A stretch of DNA of 64,000 bases from Volvox africanus (lineage: Eukaryota > Chlorophyta > Chlorophyceae > Chlamydomonadales > Volvocaceae), in assembly GCA_030268105.1 (NCBI GenBank), contig BSDZ01000004.1:5005001-5069000 (forward strand). Reading direction: 5' to 3'. This document shows, in pieces, positions 21,876-34,034 of the stretch. Numbering within the stretch: position 1 is the first letter of the stretch; every line of letters starts with the position of its first letter. Under the pieces are notes generated by a model. It made no database searches. It saw nothing but the letters and a program-made list of their open reading frames with translations, and was not told the origin of the DNA. Position numbers and translations under genes: made by a program.

Positions 21876-23602
21876 ATGAACCCCGGGCCAATCAACCCAC
21901 TCGAGGGATATAACGTCTGGAAATGCGGCTGGACAGTTGGTGAGCTGGTTAAGTCCAGAGCTGGTTCAGTCCAGGCTTAGGTTGACAGATGTCCACCACA
22001 CAGGGACCGGCTGGCGAGGACTCCGTGTTTGCGTAGCAGAATGTAGCAACAGCATGCCAGCGGTCCGGGCCAACATGCTTCAGGTGAGGGGGGACGGAAG
22101 GCGCGAGTGGTAGAACGGGTAAAACGACGGACGGACGTGACAGCAGTATGGCGCTGCGGCTTTGAAAAGAGGTCTCTCCTTTTTTTAAAGCGTGGCCTAG
22201 TCGGAGTGCAACACCCAACTTCATGCTGCATGGCCTGTGCTGCGGCACGGCCGATTCACAGGTTGGGTTCCGAGTGCTGGGGTCCATGCGTGCGGGTCGC
22301 CGTTTCTTGGAGAGGGATACACAGGTGGCAGTTCTGGTCGCTTCTAGGTAGGATGCAGGTGGTATGCGACGACGGTTTGGGTTTGGTGGGTACACGCAGA
22401 CCGGTGGGGGGCGGCGGAGGAAGGCAGGACTTCGGGGGGTCCAAAGATACACGGGGAAGATGAGGAGCAGCTGCAATGAACGGATATCCCCACGTGGAAA
22501 CACCTTCACGATGTTGTGGTCCGCCCCGCGGGCATCGCGGTCTGATTGCACATGGTGGTCTCTGTCAACTGGTCGGCCGCCTTCCGTTCACGGCTTAAGA
22601 CGCAGTAGATGGTTTGACGAACCCAAGCGTCGGATATCGTGGTGCTGTAGTGAAGCCGGCTGCTCTGGGTCCTTGGAGTGGTGGAGTCGGGCCCTGCACT
22701 GAGGTAGCCGATCGCGAATGGGCCAAGGCCTGTGTGCCGTTATGACACGTAGCCTGTTGGCACGTTGGCACGTTGGCATGAACGCGCCCCTGGCGGTGAC
22801 CGCTTTCCACGTCCGCATGTCACGGTGACTTTGCGAGGGGCCCTGCCTACCTGCTTCCTCGTTCTTGCGGTAATGTCGAGCAGGCCGGCAGACCCTGCGC
22901 CCCCCATCCTGGTTCTGGTCGTCGCGGCCTTGAAATAGCGGCAACGCACTGGCCTTCAGTCCTTACTCATCATGCAACAGCCCCGTCCTCCAGCAGAAGT
23001 CCGACACATGTGCAGCGTAGTACCCAGAGAACGCATTCATGGTTCAGGGTGACACGTTTCCATTTGTTGCGGATGTGGCGCCAGGCGCCCGTTTTGCGCA
23101 GCCCAAAATCCGTCATTGTGGTCGAATAACGTTATTTGATTACGGCGACGTTTGGGTATTGGATCGTAGACACAGCCTCGCAACAGGAGCTCCAGATCCA
23201 CAAGAAAGTGCGATTAAAGTGGTGTTAGGATTGTGTCAATCAGGATCGTGCCCAGGCTTTTCATAATCATTGTTCAGGTCTCCCGCTCTCTCTGGACCTG
23301 TCCTTACAGCTTTTCGAGTAATGGACGTCGCGGGCCCACCTAAAACATGCTTTCGGATGATAAAACCCACTCCGCGAACTTCCGTTTCTAATGAACCACA
23401 GACTTTTGGAGTCGCCAGAAAGTACTGCTTGAAATCAGATAAGTCGTAGCCTCCGCCGAAAGGGAAGCAGCAGAGCATCGTCCAATTTATAAGAACGCAT
23501 AAACTTATCGGCAATATCACTGCCGCACGCTAAGCCCTCCTCTAAGCACTCCCCTAAGCACTCCAGCCCTCCTCTCCTCTCCCGCTCTCAGTCTCGGCCG
23601 CT
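21876..23602. other. Convergent intergenic stretch between TRAPPC11 and sulfiredoxin
   Basis: This holds the 3' UTRs of two convergent genes. TTACA at 23304-23308 is TGTAA on the - strand, the volvocine polyadenylation signal, 295 nt after the sulfiredoxin stop. Open frames here, including one of 200 codons on - at 21949-22551, show no family resemblance. Confidence 0.4.
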
Positions 23603-25161
23603 CTACATGAGATGCATCTTAAGGACCTCCTTCGTTGCCTTCCGCACGCGGCACCGAATGGTTTCGGCCCCCAGCCGCTGGTGGGCCTGTGGGTGTGTGT
23701 ACGGTTTAACTGTTAACGGTTATGGGATTCGGCACTTGTTTTCTCAGCAGGAAGTAAGTAGTCAGGGTTTGACCACTTGTTTTCTCAGTAGGAAGACAAC
23801 GTAAAAGGCTAAACTGACCCCGATCCGTGTTTCGTGGGAAGGGACTGGGAGTCAACCAACCCATCAGTTGAAGAGGAACGGCGGTGTTGAGGTGCCAATA
23901 CATGTTTTCCATTGGCGCCAGAAGCCGCTCTGACCCACACTCGGTGTGCATGTTTCAAATGACGGGGGGTGTTCGTTCCATATTCCTCACCCAAACTGCG
24001 AATGAGGCGCTGCCACCCGGCAACGAGGCCCTCCCACAAATATCAAGAGTTGGTTCGTTGTGGAGGATGGTTAGAGTTTAGGGGCCCCAGACCATCGCCC
24101 ACTCGCACCTCGAATCGATGACAGCCAGAGAAACCGTAGTAGACCCCGTCTACTTCCAGCACGTCAATCTGGTGCACCGAGGGAAGGAGATGAATGTTAA
24201 GAGAGAGAAGATGGAACGGGCCAAGTTTGTGGAAGGAAGGGGGCCGAGACTTGACGCAAGATATGGAGACTTGCTGTGTTCGGGGTCCATTGCCCGGATG
24301 GCATAGCCGGAATGGGGAAAGGGGTGTATTCACCAAGGGGGTATTAGCCCCTTCGATCAATCAGGTTCGTTCCTTTCCTCACTCCTCGCCTCGTGCTATT
24401 CCCCTCGGACGCCTCCATCGACAACCCTGACCGAGCGGGTTTTCCACCTATCCCTCCCTGAAGCCCTGCTTTACGTACGGGTTCCTGCAGCCCGATTTCC
24501 TTGATGCTCTCCATTAGGGCTGCCACCTTCTCGGGATCTGCGGAACAACGGACAGACGGGGGCCAATACACACACATACACGCGCGAGCACAATTACACA
24601 CAACGGAACCAAGTAAAACCATCTTAGGATCGATTATAACTGGGAACTGATGCCTGCACATCTGGCTCGCTGTCTGCTCCTGCTCTGACCACCACCACTG
24701 AGAGCAGGAAGTATCTGGAAGCCAGAGAGTATAGAGAGCGCGACACCTATAGGCCTTCGGTCTTTCAGGACCTCCTCCAGCGGTTACCTCCGTTACCCCT
24801 GTTCCCCACACCTGTTGACGCACCACCTAGTTTCCAATGCACTTTACTCCACATCCGCAACCTGAGAAATATTCTGAGTCCTTACGTGACGATAATTTCA
24901 TATGGTATAATGCAGCTCCCTAACGTATGCGTTCGGATCCTCCGTCGTGACGAGTGCCATATCGTAGTTTTCCCATATACGTAAACCCAGGTCTATGTGT
25001 CCGCTGCCCACGCACCACTCTGTACCACGTTCTTCGGCTAAGCATAACAACTGTTTATGCTCACCATTCCCCCGTGTGCGGCCCAGTGGGCGTCGGATAG
25101 CCGACACGGGCAACTCAATCACCAGCCGTCCATCGTCTTGGGAACCACCTTTGACACACAT
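23603..25161 (-). CDS. SRX1: Sulfiredoxin (Srx)
   Basis: Sulfiredoxin uses ATP to reduce the cysteine sulfinic acid of over-oxidised 2-Cys peroxiredoxins. Exons on the - strand: 25161-25065, 24537-24479, 24168-24109 and 23686-23603; the phases join exactly and give 99 residues, about the size of the Srx domain. Family landmarks in order are IELPVSAIRRPLGRTR, DPEKVAALMESIKEIGLQEP, IDVLEVDGVYYGFSGCHR, whose Cys is the catalytic residue, and AHQRLGAETIRCRVRK. The start used is the Met 13 codons before VIELP. A chloroplast form would need a transit peptide; an upstream exon (candidate ATG at 25625) may supply one, so the true start could lie further out. The gene converges with TRAPPC11. The second intron contains two copies of CACTTGTTTTCTCAG with little else notable. 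Confidence 0.88.
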
Positions 25162-26578
25162 GGAGCGACAAAAAGGAAGAACCTCACATATGAAAAATGG
25201 GATTAGTAAATTTCTGACGGCTAATGTGTGGTATAGGGCTGGGCTATCTTGGCATACCCAAGAGTGTCTTGTACGACAGCGCCAGTTGACGCCAAAGCAT
25301 CAGAGAACTTACTCGATTTTCCATCAAATGTCCATTTGTATTTATCTTTGCTAGTTGAAGAAGCTGTTGCGTGAGATGTAAGATGGGTGCATCAGCGGCA
25401 AGTATATAATCGCGATGTAACTAGACCGACGCGCGGACAGGCCGGACCTGGGTTCGCTGCCTGACCATCCTTCAAGTTGTTGGAGATAAATAATGATTGT
25501 TGTTGATCTAAGTTAGCGCGCACCAGCGGACGCGCGCGCCCGAGATTGTAGGCCAGGCGCGCGCCTAGGCATCTGGTCGATGAACTTGCATGGGATACAA
25601 GGTTTTGGTTTTTTAAGGACTTCATTTTATTATCTCGTCTGGAAAGGATAATCAGGTGCGCTGTCAGGGAAACCTGAATGTTGCAGATATCGTACCATGG
25701 ACGAACTGTGGTGACGTCTAGTCCTCAGTCCAAAGACATTTTGGTCAAGACCGGGAAGTATGCTAGTGATTGAATTGTTTTGAAAACACGAAACTTTATT
25801 GGCGCTTCTTATGCACGATTGACCCAGATCGCCCTGCGCGGGACTCCCTGGGTTTCTCAAGGGCTTCAGGTCGCTTTCTGAGGAGAAGTTTTTACATCGG
25901 ACCTTATACAGCAGACAATGATGCTCGCTTCTGAGCCTATTATGCGCCGGCTGCCGGCCAGCACAGGTGCGCGTTTCCGATAGCGGTTAGGAGTGCCGAC
26001 GACATGGCTTGCAGTTCTTCGCCACCCTTGGCGTCAGGAACCCTGCATCAGAGCGCTCATCTCATCCTTAGTTTGCTTATACTTGTTTGATAATGTCAAA
26101 TGCTGCGACGTAACGGGGAATGCCCGGTTACGCGGCCAGACAAGGTTGTAACCGTGACGCCGATGCTTTGACGAAATTTCATGCCAAGCGATCTCTGCAG
26201 GCTCCAGGTCCTGCAGCACGCGTTTTAATTCAACGCAAATCCTGTCCAGAACAAGCCGCCGGTCTTGCAAGGTTCGTTGAGAGCCTGATAACGGGGTGTC
26301 AGGCAGGGTTGCATCCTGCTGGTTATTCGCGAACACAGGCGGTCATCACGTATCTTCTAATTTAATACATGATATATAAAGTACTGTTGCGGTTAAACGT
26401 GAATTGTTCTAGCAGATAACAACTTCCCTACCCATGTGCACAAAACAGCAGCGAAAACGTTCCAAACGGCTGGCGGTTCGACACGCTAGCGCTCAAATAT
26501 TATTCCACACTCCTCAATTCCATTTGCCCCCCGCGCGCGCGCTTGTGTGTTCTTGTGTGTTCTTGTGTGTTCTTGTGT

Positions 26579-29500
26579 ATGTCTACTGACCCGCGGTTGT
26601 TCCGGTCGATTTTTGCGTCTGTGCTGTCGTGCGGGTTTGCGGGTTTGCGGTGTTGGATCCAACAGCCGGTGTGCTTCAAAGAGAACACCCCGGACCGGAT
26701 TGACGATGCGACCATCGGGCGGCCCTCCGATGCCATGCCCAACGTCGCCGCCACGCCGCCGCGTTCGTACGGCCTGGAGTCGGGGATGTCGACCGCAGGT
26801 GTGTCCGTACGGCATTTTTTATTGACAGCCAATTGACCGGCTTGCCAAAACTGCGGCAGCGGCAGCGTAACTCGAGATCAATGTGAAGATAAAGAAAAAT
26901 ATGGAATATGAAAATACATAAAGAGAAAAAGATGACGACGATGATGATTATGATGATGTCGGTCAACTCTGAAAGGGTAAATACTCAAAGGGCCAATAAG
27001 TCATCACGCGATGCCTGATCTGTTTAAATTCTATTAAAAGATTTTGTTGCGAAAGCGAAGTCTGTTTCCAGGGAATTGCCGACGAAGTAAAAATTTCCTC
27101 TCAACCAAGGCAATGCTCCTCGCTGTCCGCTGTCCGCTGGGGCAGGGCTGCGAAGTGTCAACTTGGGTCCGGTCGCGTCGGTCATGTACCCAATCCTCAC
27201 GTACGGCACGCTGGCCTCCGCTGCGGCTGCCATTCTTGCTCCGAACGCGGTCGGTGAGTTATACGGTTGGAGTTGGGTAATTAGGTAATTGGCTTATGGG
27301 ACCGTTGATGGTTGGGATTTTGCCGATGGGGGTTTGGCATCTTGTGGGATGGGATCACATCCCAATCATGACCGCAGATCAATCGATGTCGCAATTCATT
27401 GGAGAAATCCAATTGGGACTTGAGAGAACCCGCCAGGCGTTCTTGACAATTCCTTCTAGGGGATATGCCCTAGAAATTAGATTGTTGGATGGAGGGACGA
27501 GCAAACCCACTGGCGGCCCCCTGGTCTAATCTTTTGACACACGCAGGCATCTTCCTGTTCCGAAACGCGGCGCTGACAGCCGTACACAAAATGATGATTA
27601 TGTGCGCCGGCGCGGCCCTGATCCCCTCTGTGTTCGCGAAACGGCAGATCAAGGTAGAGAATGCAGTACATGCTGTACAGGATCGTACAAGATCTGGGGT
27701 GGGGCTATGATCTACACACGCAAGGCCGCTTCCTGCACCGAATCCCATGGGGTGCTACGGGGTTTGGCGACAGGCAGCTCCAGGGGTGCGCGTGCTGTGT
27801 TTTTCGTATCTTGGCGCATCTTCCTCACCTCGTTCTTTTCGCAACAGCAACCTAAATTACATGCCGTACGTGCTCGTCCCTTTGCCACAATTACAACTGC
27901 GCTTTCCACCACCACCATTACTGCCGCTCCCGCCGTCCCCCCCCCCCCTTCCGCTGGCTCCGCTACCTTCGCGTCTTCACGTCTTCACGTCGATGTACGG
28001 CAGCGTGCTGCAGACTCAGGCATTTTGGCCTCCCCCACCTACAAGCAAATGGTTTCTGCCTGCCTTCTGAACGGCGTCCTGAGCCTGGTGGTTCTGTCAC
28101 AGGTGGGGTTTGATGGAAGTTGGGTTATTGTCGTAATTTGCCGTAAGTACGGCGTTCCCGGGCCAGTGCTGCCCCGACCTCCCAAGATAACCCCCGAGGC
28201 ATCCCTCTCTTAACTCGTGCGGTCCTTACTCCACCGTTTTGCTGCGGCTCTGTTCGCCTCCTCGACGTATCCTCTGCATTCTTTGTTTTCCTTATTGCTA
28301 CCTGCCGTACCTCCCTGCGTCCTCAAATACCGTACTCGCCCCGTGCCCAGGCCTGCAGCTGCAGCTGCCGTTTTCTTCCCCTCTATTCGCCTTCCCCTCC
28401 TGGCCCTCGTTCTCACTCTTCCTGGGCCCGATCCCAACCATCTACTCTTCCCTGCCCTGCCCTGCCGTGCCCTCCTCCTCCTCCTCCTCCTCCTCCTCCT
28501 CCTCCGCCCACCTCTTTCCCTTCTTCAGGCTGTCTCTCTGCGCAACCCGCTGCTGGCCGCCAGTGTGGGCGGCATCACGGCCTTGGCCACTCTCACAGCG
28601 TCGTACACCCTGATGAAGGTGAGGACAGGGGGGCGGGGTGGGGGGCGAGGGGACGAAACAAAACACAGCATCCTTCCCTTCTAAGTTTTAGGTTAGTTTT
28701 GAAGAGGAAGTGATGTTCCTCGCTGTCCTTCTCCGCGCTGCGGTGCCCCCAATGCACATCCTCTCGATGTTTCTCCGGCTCCAAAACCATTTTTTCTGTT
28801 CTTCCTCCATCCGCTCGTCCACCCCTCCTCCTTCGCGTCCTTCGCACCTACCCACCCAGGTTCGTGAGAGCGGTCAGCTGGCTCCGAGTGCTGGTGGGCT
28901 GCTGGGTGGACTGATGTCGCTGATCACACCATCCAATGTGACTGCGGCTGCTTACTCAGTCTCCACCATCGCCCTCTCAGGTACCTCAGGACGGACAAGG
29001 CAGCGCCACTCGTTTCGGGAGTAGTTGGTAGTTGGTAGTTGATAGTTGGTAATGGTTTGGGGTCAAATGTCGATTTGGCTCATCGCTCCTCGACTCCCTC
29101 TTTCCGTTTCAGCTCAGCTCAGGGAACGGAAGCATCAGTCTCATTTACGCGTTCGGCGAAGGGGGGGAAGCGGTCCGGGTTTCCGTTTGTGAACCCCCCC
29201 CCCCAAGGATTGCAGTACCTCGGGCAAACTGCCCTGGGTCCTGGGGCCTTTTCCATCACCTACTTCGCTCCACCCACCATCCCACCATCCCACCATCCCA
29301 CCATCCCGCCTGACGGCTTGCCTTAATCCTGGTCTCCAAATTTAAAAAACTTTTTCTCATGGACGTCGGTTCTCTTCTCTTTTTACTGCTTTAATTCGCG
29401 GCCTTGGCGACTACCTGGTTTACGTCACAGCTCCTTTCCACTTGGGACGACGTCGGCCATCACCCGATCAGCCTTCACGGTGGTTAGTCCTCGTTCCTCA

Positions 29501-30884
29501 GTATCAGCACCTGCTGGTTCAGGGAATTTTTACTTCTCCCCCTCCCCCCGGTGTCGCAACAACCCGAACCCACATCGCAGTGGTCGGTGTGATGATGTTT
29601 ACGGCGGATCCCGCCACTCCCTCCATGCTCTTCATCCTGCCCAAGGTGAGCCGCAGGACGTGAGGGGGTGAGGGGGTGAGGGACACGGCGTATCGTGCTC
29701 CTATAGCCTCCAGGCCTTCTGACCCAAGCGCCAGCTGCCCCCCTGCCTGGGCCCCCTCCGCGCCCACATTCCTGAGCCCCCGCCGAACCTTGCAGTGCTG
29801 GCCCCAGCCCCAGCCCCAGCCCCAGCCCCAGCCCCAGCCGCAGCCGCAGCCGCAGCCGGCTGAGGCCTGACCCTGTCCGAACTCCTCTCCCGCCTCCCAC
29901 CGCTGTCTGCCTCGCTCGGGTCCTTCCCCTTTTCCGTTCAGGACGCCGTGCACGTGTTTTGTTCGCGGATCATCGGCGGAGCTACCCTCGCCAATGCGGT
30001 GCTGCTGTTCACCGTCAAGCAAGCGGCGGACGACGGCCGGCAGGGTGGGTGCTGGGCCCTCGGGGGGGGGGTGTTGAGGTGGACAGGGTGCGCGTTTGGG
30101 GATTTGCATTGTGGGATGTTGGTTGATGAGCCAAAGGGATTCCTCATCGGCTCACCAGTACTTCGTGGAGCTCTCGGCGCTCTTCCCGCTCGTCCCGCTA
30201 CCGTACATTTCTCACTGCTCTCCCACTGCATCCTCCCCGGGGTCCTCGGACTCATCGGTCCCCGCCCGCCCAGGTTCTCCCGCCTTCAGGAACATCAACG
30301 CAGGGATTGCAAGCTACGCCGCCATCACCGCGGGAGTTCTGGGCTACGGTCTGGCGGTGAGTGCGAGATGGGGCGGGACTCCCGGCAGAGCCCCTCATCA
30401 GTCAGTACATCACGGTGCTCGCGCGTCCCTCCAGAAGAGGGCACCTTCGTTTCTTCCTTTCACATGCTGTGCAGGCTGGGGAGGGAGGGGATGAAATCGT
30501 ATGGATCGTCATTGTGGCCTGCGGGGGATGGGAAGGTCTGTGCCCCCCCCCTTCAGGCGATCACGAAAAGCAAAACAAACCGCATTCCACGCTTCCCCGC
30601 CCGGTCGTGGTCGTCGTCATCCTGCACCGGCTCACCCCACACGGCCAGGAAAAAGCGCTCCTTTTTCAACGGTCCCGGTCACCATCCCCCCCCCCTCCCC
30701 GGGGGGACAGCCCTTCAGTTGACCCATTCGTTAAGGGGACCCGGTATCACCCCTCCTGCCCCTCCTCCTTCCCTTCTCGCAGACTGGATGGGCGAAGTCC
30801 ACGCCGCCCGTCTGGGGCCTGTGCGGCGTCATGGTCACCACTGCTCTTCTGTCCGGCTTCAACTGGGCCAGCGCGCCCAAGTAA
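26579..30884 (+). CDS. Unrecognised multi-pass membrane protein, 10 exons
   Basis: Exons 26579-26798, 27146-27253, 27547-27653, 28004-28102, 28529-28618, 28860-28980, 29581-29645, 29942-30044, 30274-30356 and 30783-30884 join in phase to about 365 residues (313 if the Met at 26735 is used). After about 70 N-terminal residues that could be a targeting sequence, the chain is mostly hydrophobic, with about eight likely helices such as YPILTYGTLASAAAAIL, MMIMCAGAALIPSVF, ACLLNGVLSLVVLS, VSTIALSVVGVMMF, GGATLANAVLLF, ASYAAITAGVLGYGLA and GVMVTTALLSGFNWA. Short basic loops (AKRQIK) separate them. No catalytic motif or known family was recognised. Agreement of all nine splice junctions and continued hydrophobicity across them make the model itself quite secure. 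Introns hold CTC and CCAGCC simple repeats. Whether it is a plastid, mitochondrial or secretory membrane protein cannot be told. Confidence 0.75.
29797..29859. repeat. CCAGCC/CGCAGC simple repeat
   Basis: Tandem CAGCCC copies grading into CAGCCG copies in the intron before exon 8 of the preceding gene model. Confidence 0.85.
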
Positions 30885-32756
30885 AAGAAGCGGGAGGGCG
30901 GAGAGAGAGGAGAGAGAAAATGGGAGGGAGAGCTACGGAGGCTTAGGAGGGGCTGTCAAAAACATTAAGAAAGTCGTAATGCGCCGCATCCCGGAGTGGA
31001 GTGGGGATGCATTCGCCCGACCTAGGGTGTAGGGTTGATGCTGGCGAGCTGCTCCGGAAGTCAGAAGATCCATGATCCTCCCTCTAGCATATCCACCAGC
31101 TGGCTGTCAGTTTCTGGGCGGTGCATGAGATCTGTTGGGCGCTGCCTAGGTGCTCATTTGCTAATTCGGTGAGGGGCAAAGGCGCTGGATGCTTGGTGTG
31201 CGGCGGGAGCAGTAGTACCGGCGACTATGTGTGACGGCGGTGTGTGAAGATTTGGTTTCGGAAATTTAATTGTTGTGCTCCGGAAAAACTTGAATGATCC
31301 TGGTACATGCAGCGGATGGAGGCCGGTAATAGTTGTGACTTGCGGTTGGAGCCTCTTGACGGCTTGCTGAGGTACACCACGGCATGTGGGCGTCTTGTCG
31401 TTCCCTCGTCGCGTCGGGAGGAGCAGAGGGCGAGGAGGCAGTCGAAGAGAGGGAGAATTTTGAAGTGTCCTTAATGTTGATTTTTGTTAATGCTGGTTGG
31501 GTTGGGTAAAGGTTCGCGGAGCAATTGTAGTTTGTATGCCGTGGGATTGGCTGACGGAGGATATTGGAGACATGGGTTTTGCCTTGCCGAAATCTGAAAA
31601 AATGCAAAATAAGTGGGCGACGCATCCCGATCGGCTCAAGGTGTATGGCTTGGCGCGTTTTCTTATCTTTCCAAGGTTAGTTGTGGCTATTGTGTTGATA
31701 TGGATTTGGATTTTCCTTTCGCTTTGAAGTTGGTTTGCGCTGGAGTTGGGGCACCGTGCTCGGGAGGGGTTGGGTTCCCAGCCTCTCTCCTCTTCGGAGG
31801 GCGCAGGTCCAGCAGTCGGGCGCATCCCGGAGAGCTTTGCCACCATCTTATCGTTACCTCCATCCCCTACTTCCACTCCCCCGAAGAGGAGGGCTAATGG
31901 TATCAAATTCCAAACTTTCACTACAGGGCAGTCTTCAGTATGTGCATTCTTGCTGTTGATTGATCATGGCCTAAAACGCTGGCCATGGTCAATGTGTCAT
32001 GGTCCTGTGTGTGGAGTTCATATTCAACGTGTACTATCCGTTACACGCAATGGCAGCGCCAGATGCGCAATTTCTGTTTTGTTTGTGTATGGAAGCCCGT
32101 GTGTAAAAGATGCAGCTTCGATGATGCAGTTGTCTGTAATATATCGTGTTAGGGTCGAGGCCGCTAAGGTTGAGGTCGCCTTGAGAGGTTTTTCCTTATT
32201 AAGTCTCGGATCGTGATATAGGGCGCATTCCTTACGGTGTGCGAGACAGGCAGGCGTGGAGGGCGGCGGTGGGCCGCAACGTCTTGGCGGGATCCACAGC
32301 GTAGATGTGCTGCTGTCGACCGGTGCAGGTGGATGTGAAAAGCGCGACGTCATCATCGCCGCTTTACCGGCTTGACCCACACAAGCTTTCTGAGATTCAA
32401 TTGGGTTGTACAGGCGTACTGGCTCCTAACTGTTGGCGACCACGCAGTCCGAGAGGGAAAGGCTTCCTCACCTTTTATTGAGTTGGTTCATCTGCAAATC
32501 TCGTATCCTTACGGGTCCCTTCCTTACGCTTACCCCCAACGCATGCGGTTGGGACATAAAAAATACCCCAGACCCCCAAAGGACAGCAGAGGCTGTGCGT
32601 TTGGACTCGTGTACAGTTTGGACAATCACCAGCCGGTGTCATCATCTTCTTACTGTCATGATACCGCGCCTTTTCACAGAACTTTACATGAGGTATTTAT
32701 GAGGAGCGAGGAGCTCTCGTATTCATTCCTAAAGGAGAGGTGCCGGATTGGAACGC
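30885..32756. other. Intergenic stretch with no recognised gene
   Basis: Several short open frames on both strands, none with family resemblance or convincing splice structure. It should hold the 3' UTR of the membrane-protein gene and the promoter of the next gene. Confidence 0.35.
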
Positions 32757-34034
32757 ATGTTTCCGCTTCCGCTCATGTTGACGCTGCTCGCGGTTGCGGT
32801 GTTCGTCCTCACCACGACCAGCCATATAGCTGTCACCACAGCAATGCAGCGACAGGAGCGAGAACAGCAGCAGCATGTACATCGGCAAGAAGAGCATCAT
32901 ATCCCAAGGAAAATAGCATCAGCAGCTACAATATCAGCAGCAGCACAACAGCTCGAGCAACACCTGAAACGTCGGCATGCCAGTGCTGGCAATTCTACCA
33001 GTACCCCACAGCGGTACGACAGAATCAACACCGTCACCGTCCTCGAAACAGCACAACTTCCACCGCCCGAAGGTCTTGCCGGGCCATTGCCCGTGCCGGC
33101 TTGGTTTCAAAGCGCTGCAGCGGCGGCGACGGCGGCCGTGGCGACAATGACGGCCGTGGCGCCGCTAGATGACATCGGTCATGACGACAGCAGCAGCGGC
33201 AGTATGGGAAACAAGGGCCGAGGATGGCGAGTCGGGTTTGACCGTTTCGGAGCCCACCGGACGACGTTGGGACGAATGCTTCGCAGCATGGTAGATATCT
33301 CGTACACTGTTTGGGCGCCCCACTGGCGTGAACGCTCAGATCACGGTGACAACAACGCCGCTGAGAAGATGGAGGTTTCGGAGCCTGCGGCCGCAACTGA
33401 TACCAAAACTAAGATAGGTTCAATTTTAGTGACACCAACACGCAACAAGGACCTATCCACAGGGGCATATCCATCTCACGCTGCCGTCTCCAGTGCCGCC
33501 AGTACCGCCAGTATCGCCACCTCTACGATTGCTGCTGCTGCCAGCACGGCAAACATCACTGCGGCTGGCAGTGTCATCTTGCGTAGGGCTTCCGCCGGCG
33601 GCAGCAGCGATGGAGGTGATGGAGGTAACGGAGGCCACGCAAGCGCCGCTGCCTCCCGATCGGGGCTAGTGCGAGCAGGCCACAGCCTCTCTGATAATTT
33701 TTATGGTGACATGTACGATGGACACGCCGTAAACACCGCCTGGGCATACCCAGTCGAAGAACAGGCTGACCCGGTCCGCGGAATATCTTTAGTGAACGAT
33801 GGTGTGGCTGCTGTGGGGGGATCGGAGGATACAAGCGTTGTTTCAGTGAGGAGTGATGAGGAATATGGCGAGGATCACTCTGTGATGGCCGATCACCTAA
33901 TGTACGATACCCATAATGACCAGAGCATCGTAGACGCGTACGGTGACTATGGCCTCCCGGACAGCTTTTACCAAGACCCGGCCCCATACCGTGACGGTGA
34001 CGAATACGTCGGCTTAGATCTTGGTCACGTGTGA
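32757..34034 (+). CDS. Putative secreted or membrane-anchored acidic protein, single exon
   Basis: An uninterrupted frame of 425 codons starts at ATG 32757 and ends at TGA 34032-34034. The N-terminus MFPLPLMLTLLAVAVFVL is a strong signal peptide or signal anchor. The next 100 residues are Gln/His/Arg-rich, then come Ala/Ser/Thr-rich linkers with Gly/Asp runs. The last 120 residues are acidic and rich in Asp, Glu and Tyr (for example DEEYGEDHSV, DAYGDYGLPD). This composition fits an extracellular-matrix or cell-wall protein, but there is no recognisable domain. Codon use in the linker regions resembles that of the other genes here. An upstream exon cannot be excluded, although the signal-like N-terminus argues for this start. 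Confidence 0.55.
   Translation: MFPLPLMLTLLAVAVFVLTTTSHIAVTTAMQRQEREQQQHVHRQEEHHIPRKIASAATISAAAQQLEQHLKRRHASAGNSTSTPQRYDRINTVTVLETAQLPPPEGLAGPLPVPAWFQSAAAAATAAVATMTAVAPLDDIGHDDSSSGSMGNKGRGWRVGFDRFGAHRTTLGRMLRSMVDISYTVWAPHWRERSDHGDNNAAEKMEVSEPAAATDTKTKIGSILVTPTRNKDLSTGAYPSHAAVSSAASTASIATSTIAAAASTANITAAGSVILRRASAGGSSDGGDGGNGGHASAAASRSGLVRAGHSLSDNFYGDMYDGHAVNTAWAYPVEEQADPVRGISLVNDGVAAVGGSEDTSVVSVRSDEEYGEDHSVMADHLMYDTHNDQSIVDAYGDYGLPDSFYQDPAPYRDGDEYVGLDLGHV

Noticed and set aside
21949..22551. 200-codon frame on -
   Set aside because: No recognised motif, no splice support, lies between two convergent genes.
27602..28213. 203-codon frame on +
   Set aside because: Read-through of the intron before exon 4 of the membrane-protein gene; only its middle part is coding.
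29948..30946. 332-codon frame on +
   Set aside because: Different frame across exons 8-10 of the membrane-protein gene, with no family resemblance; the exons join better in the spliced model.
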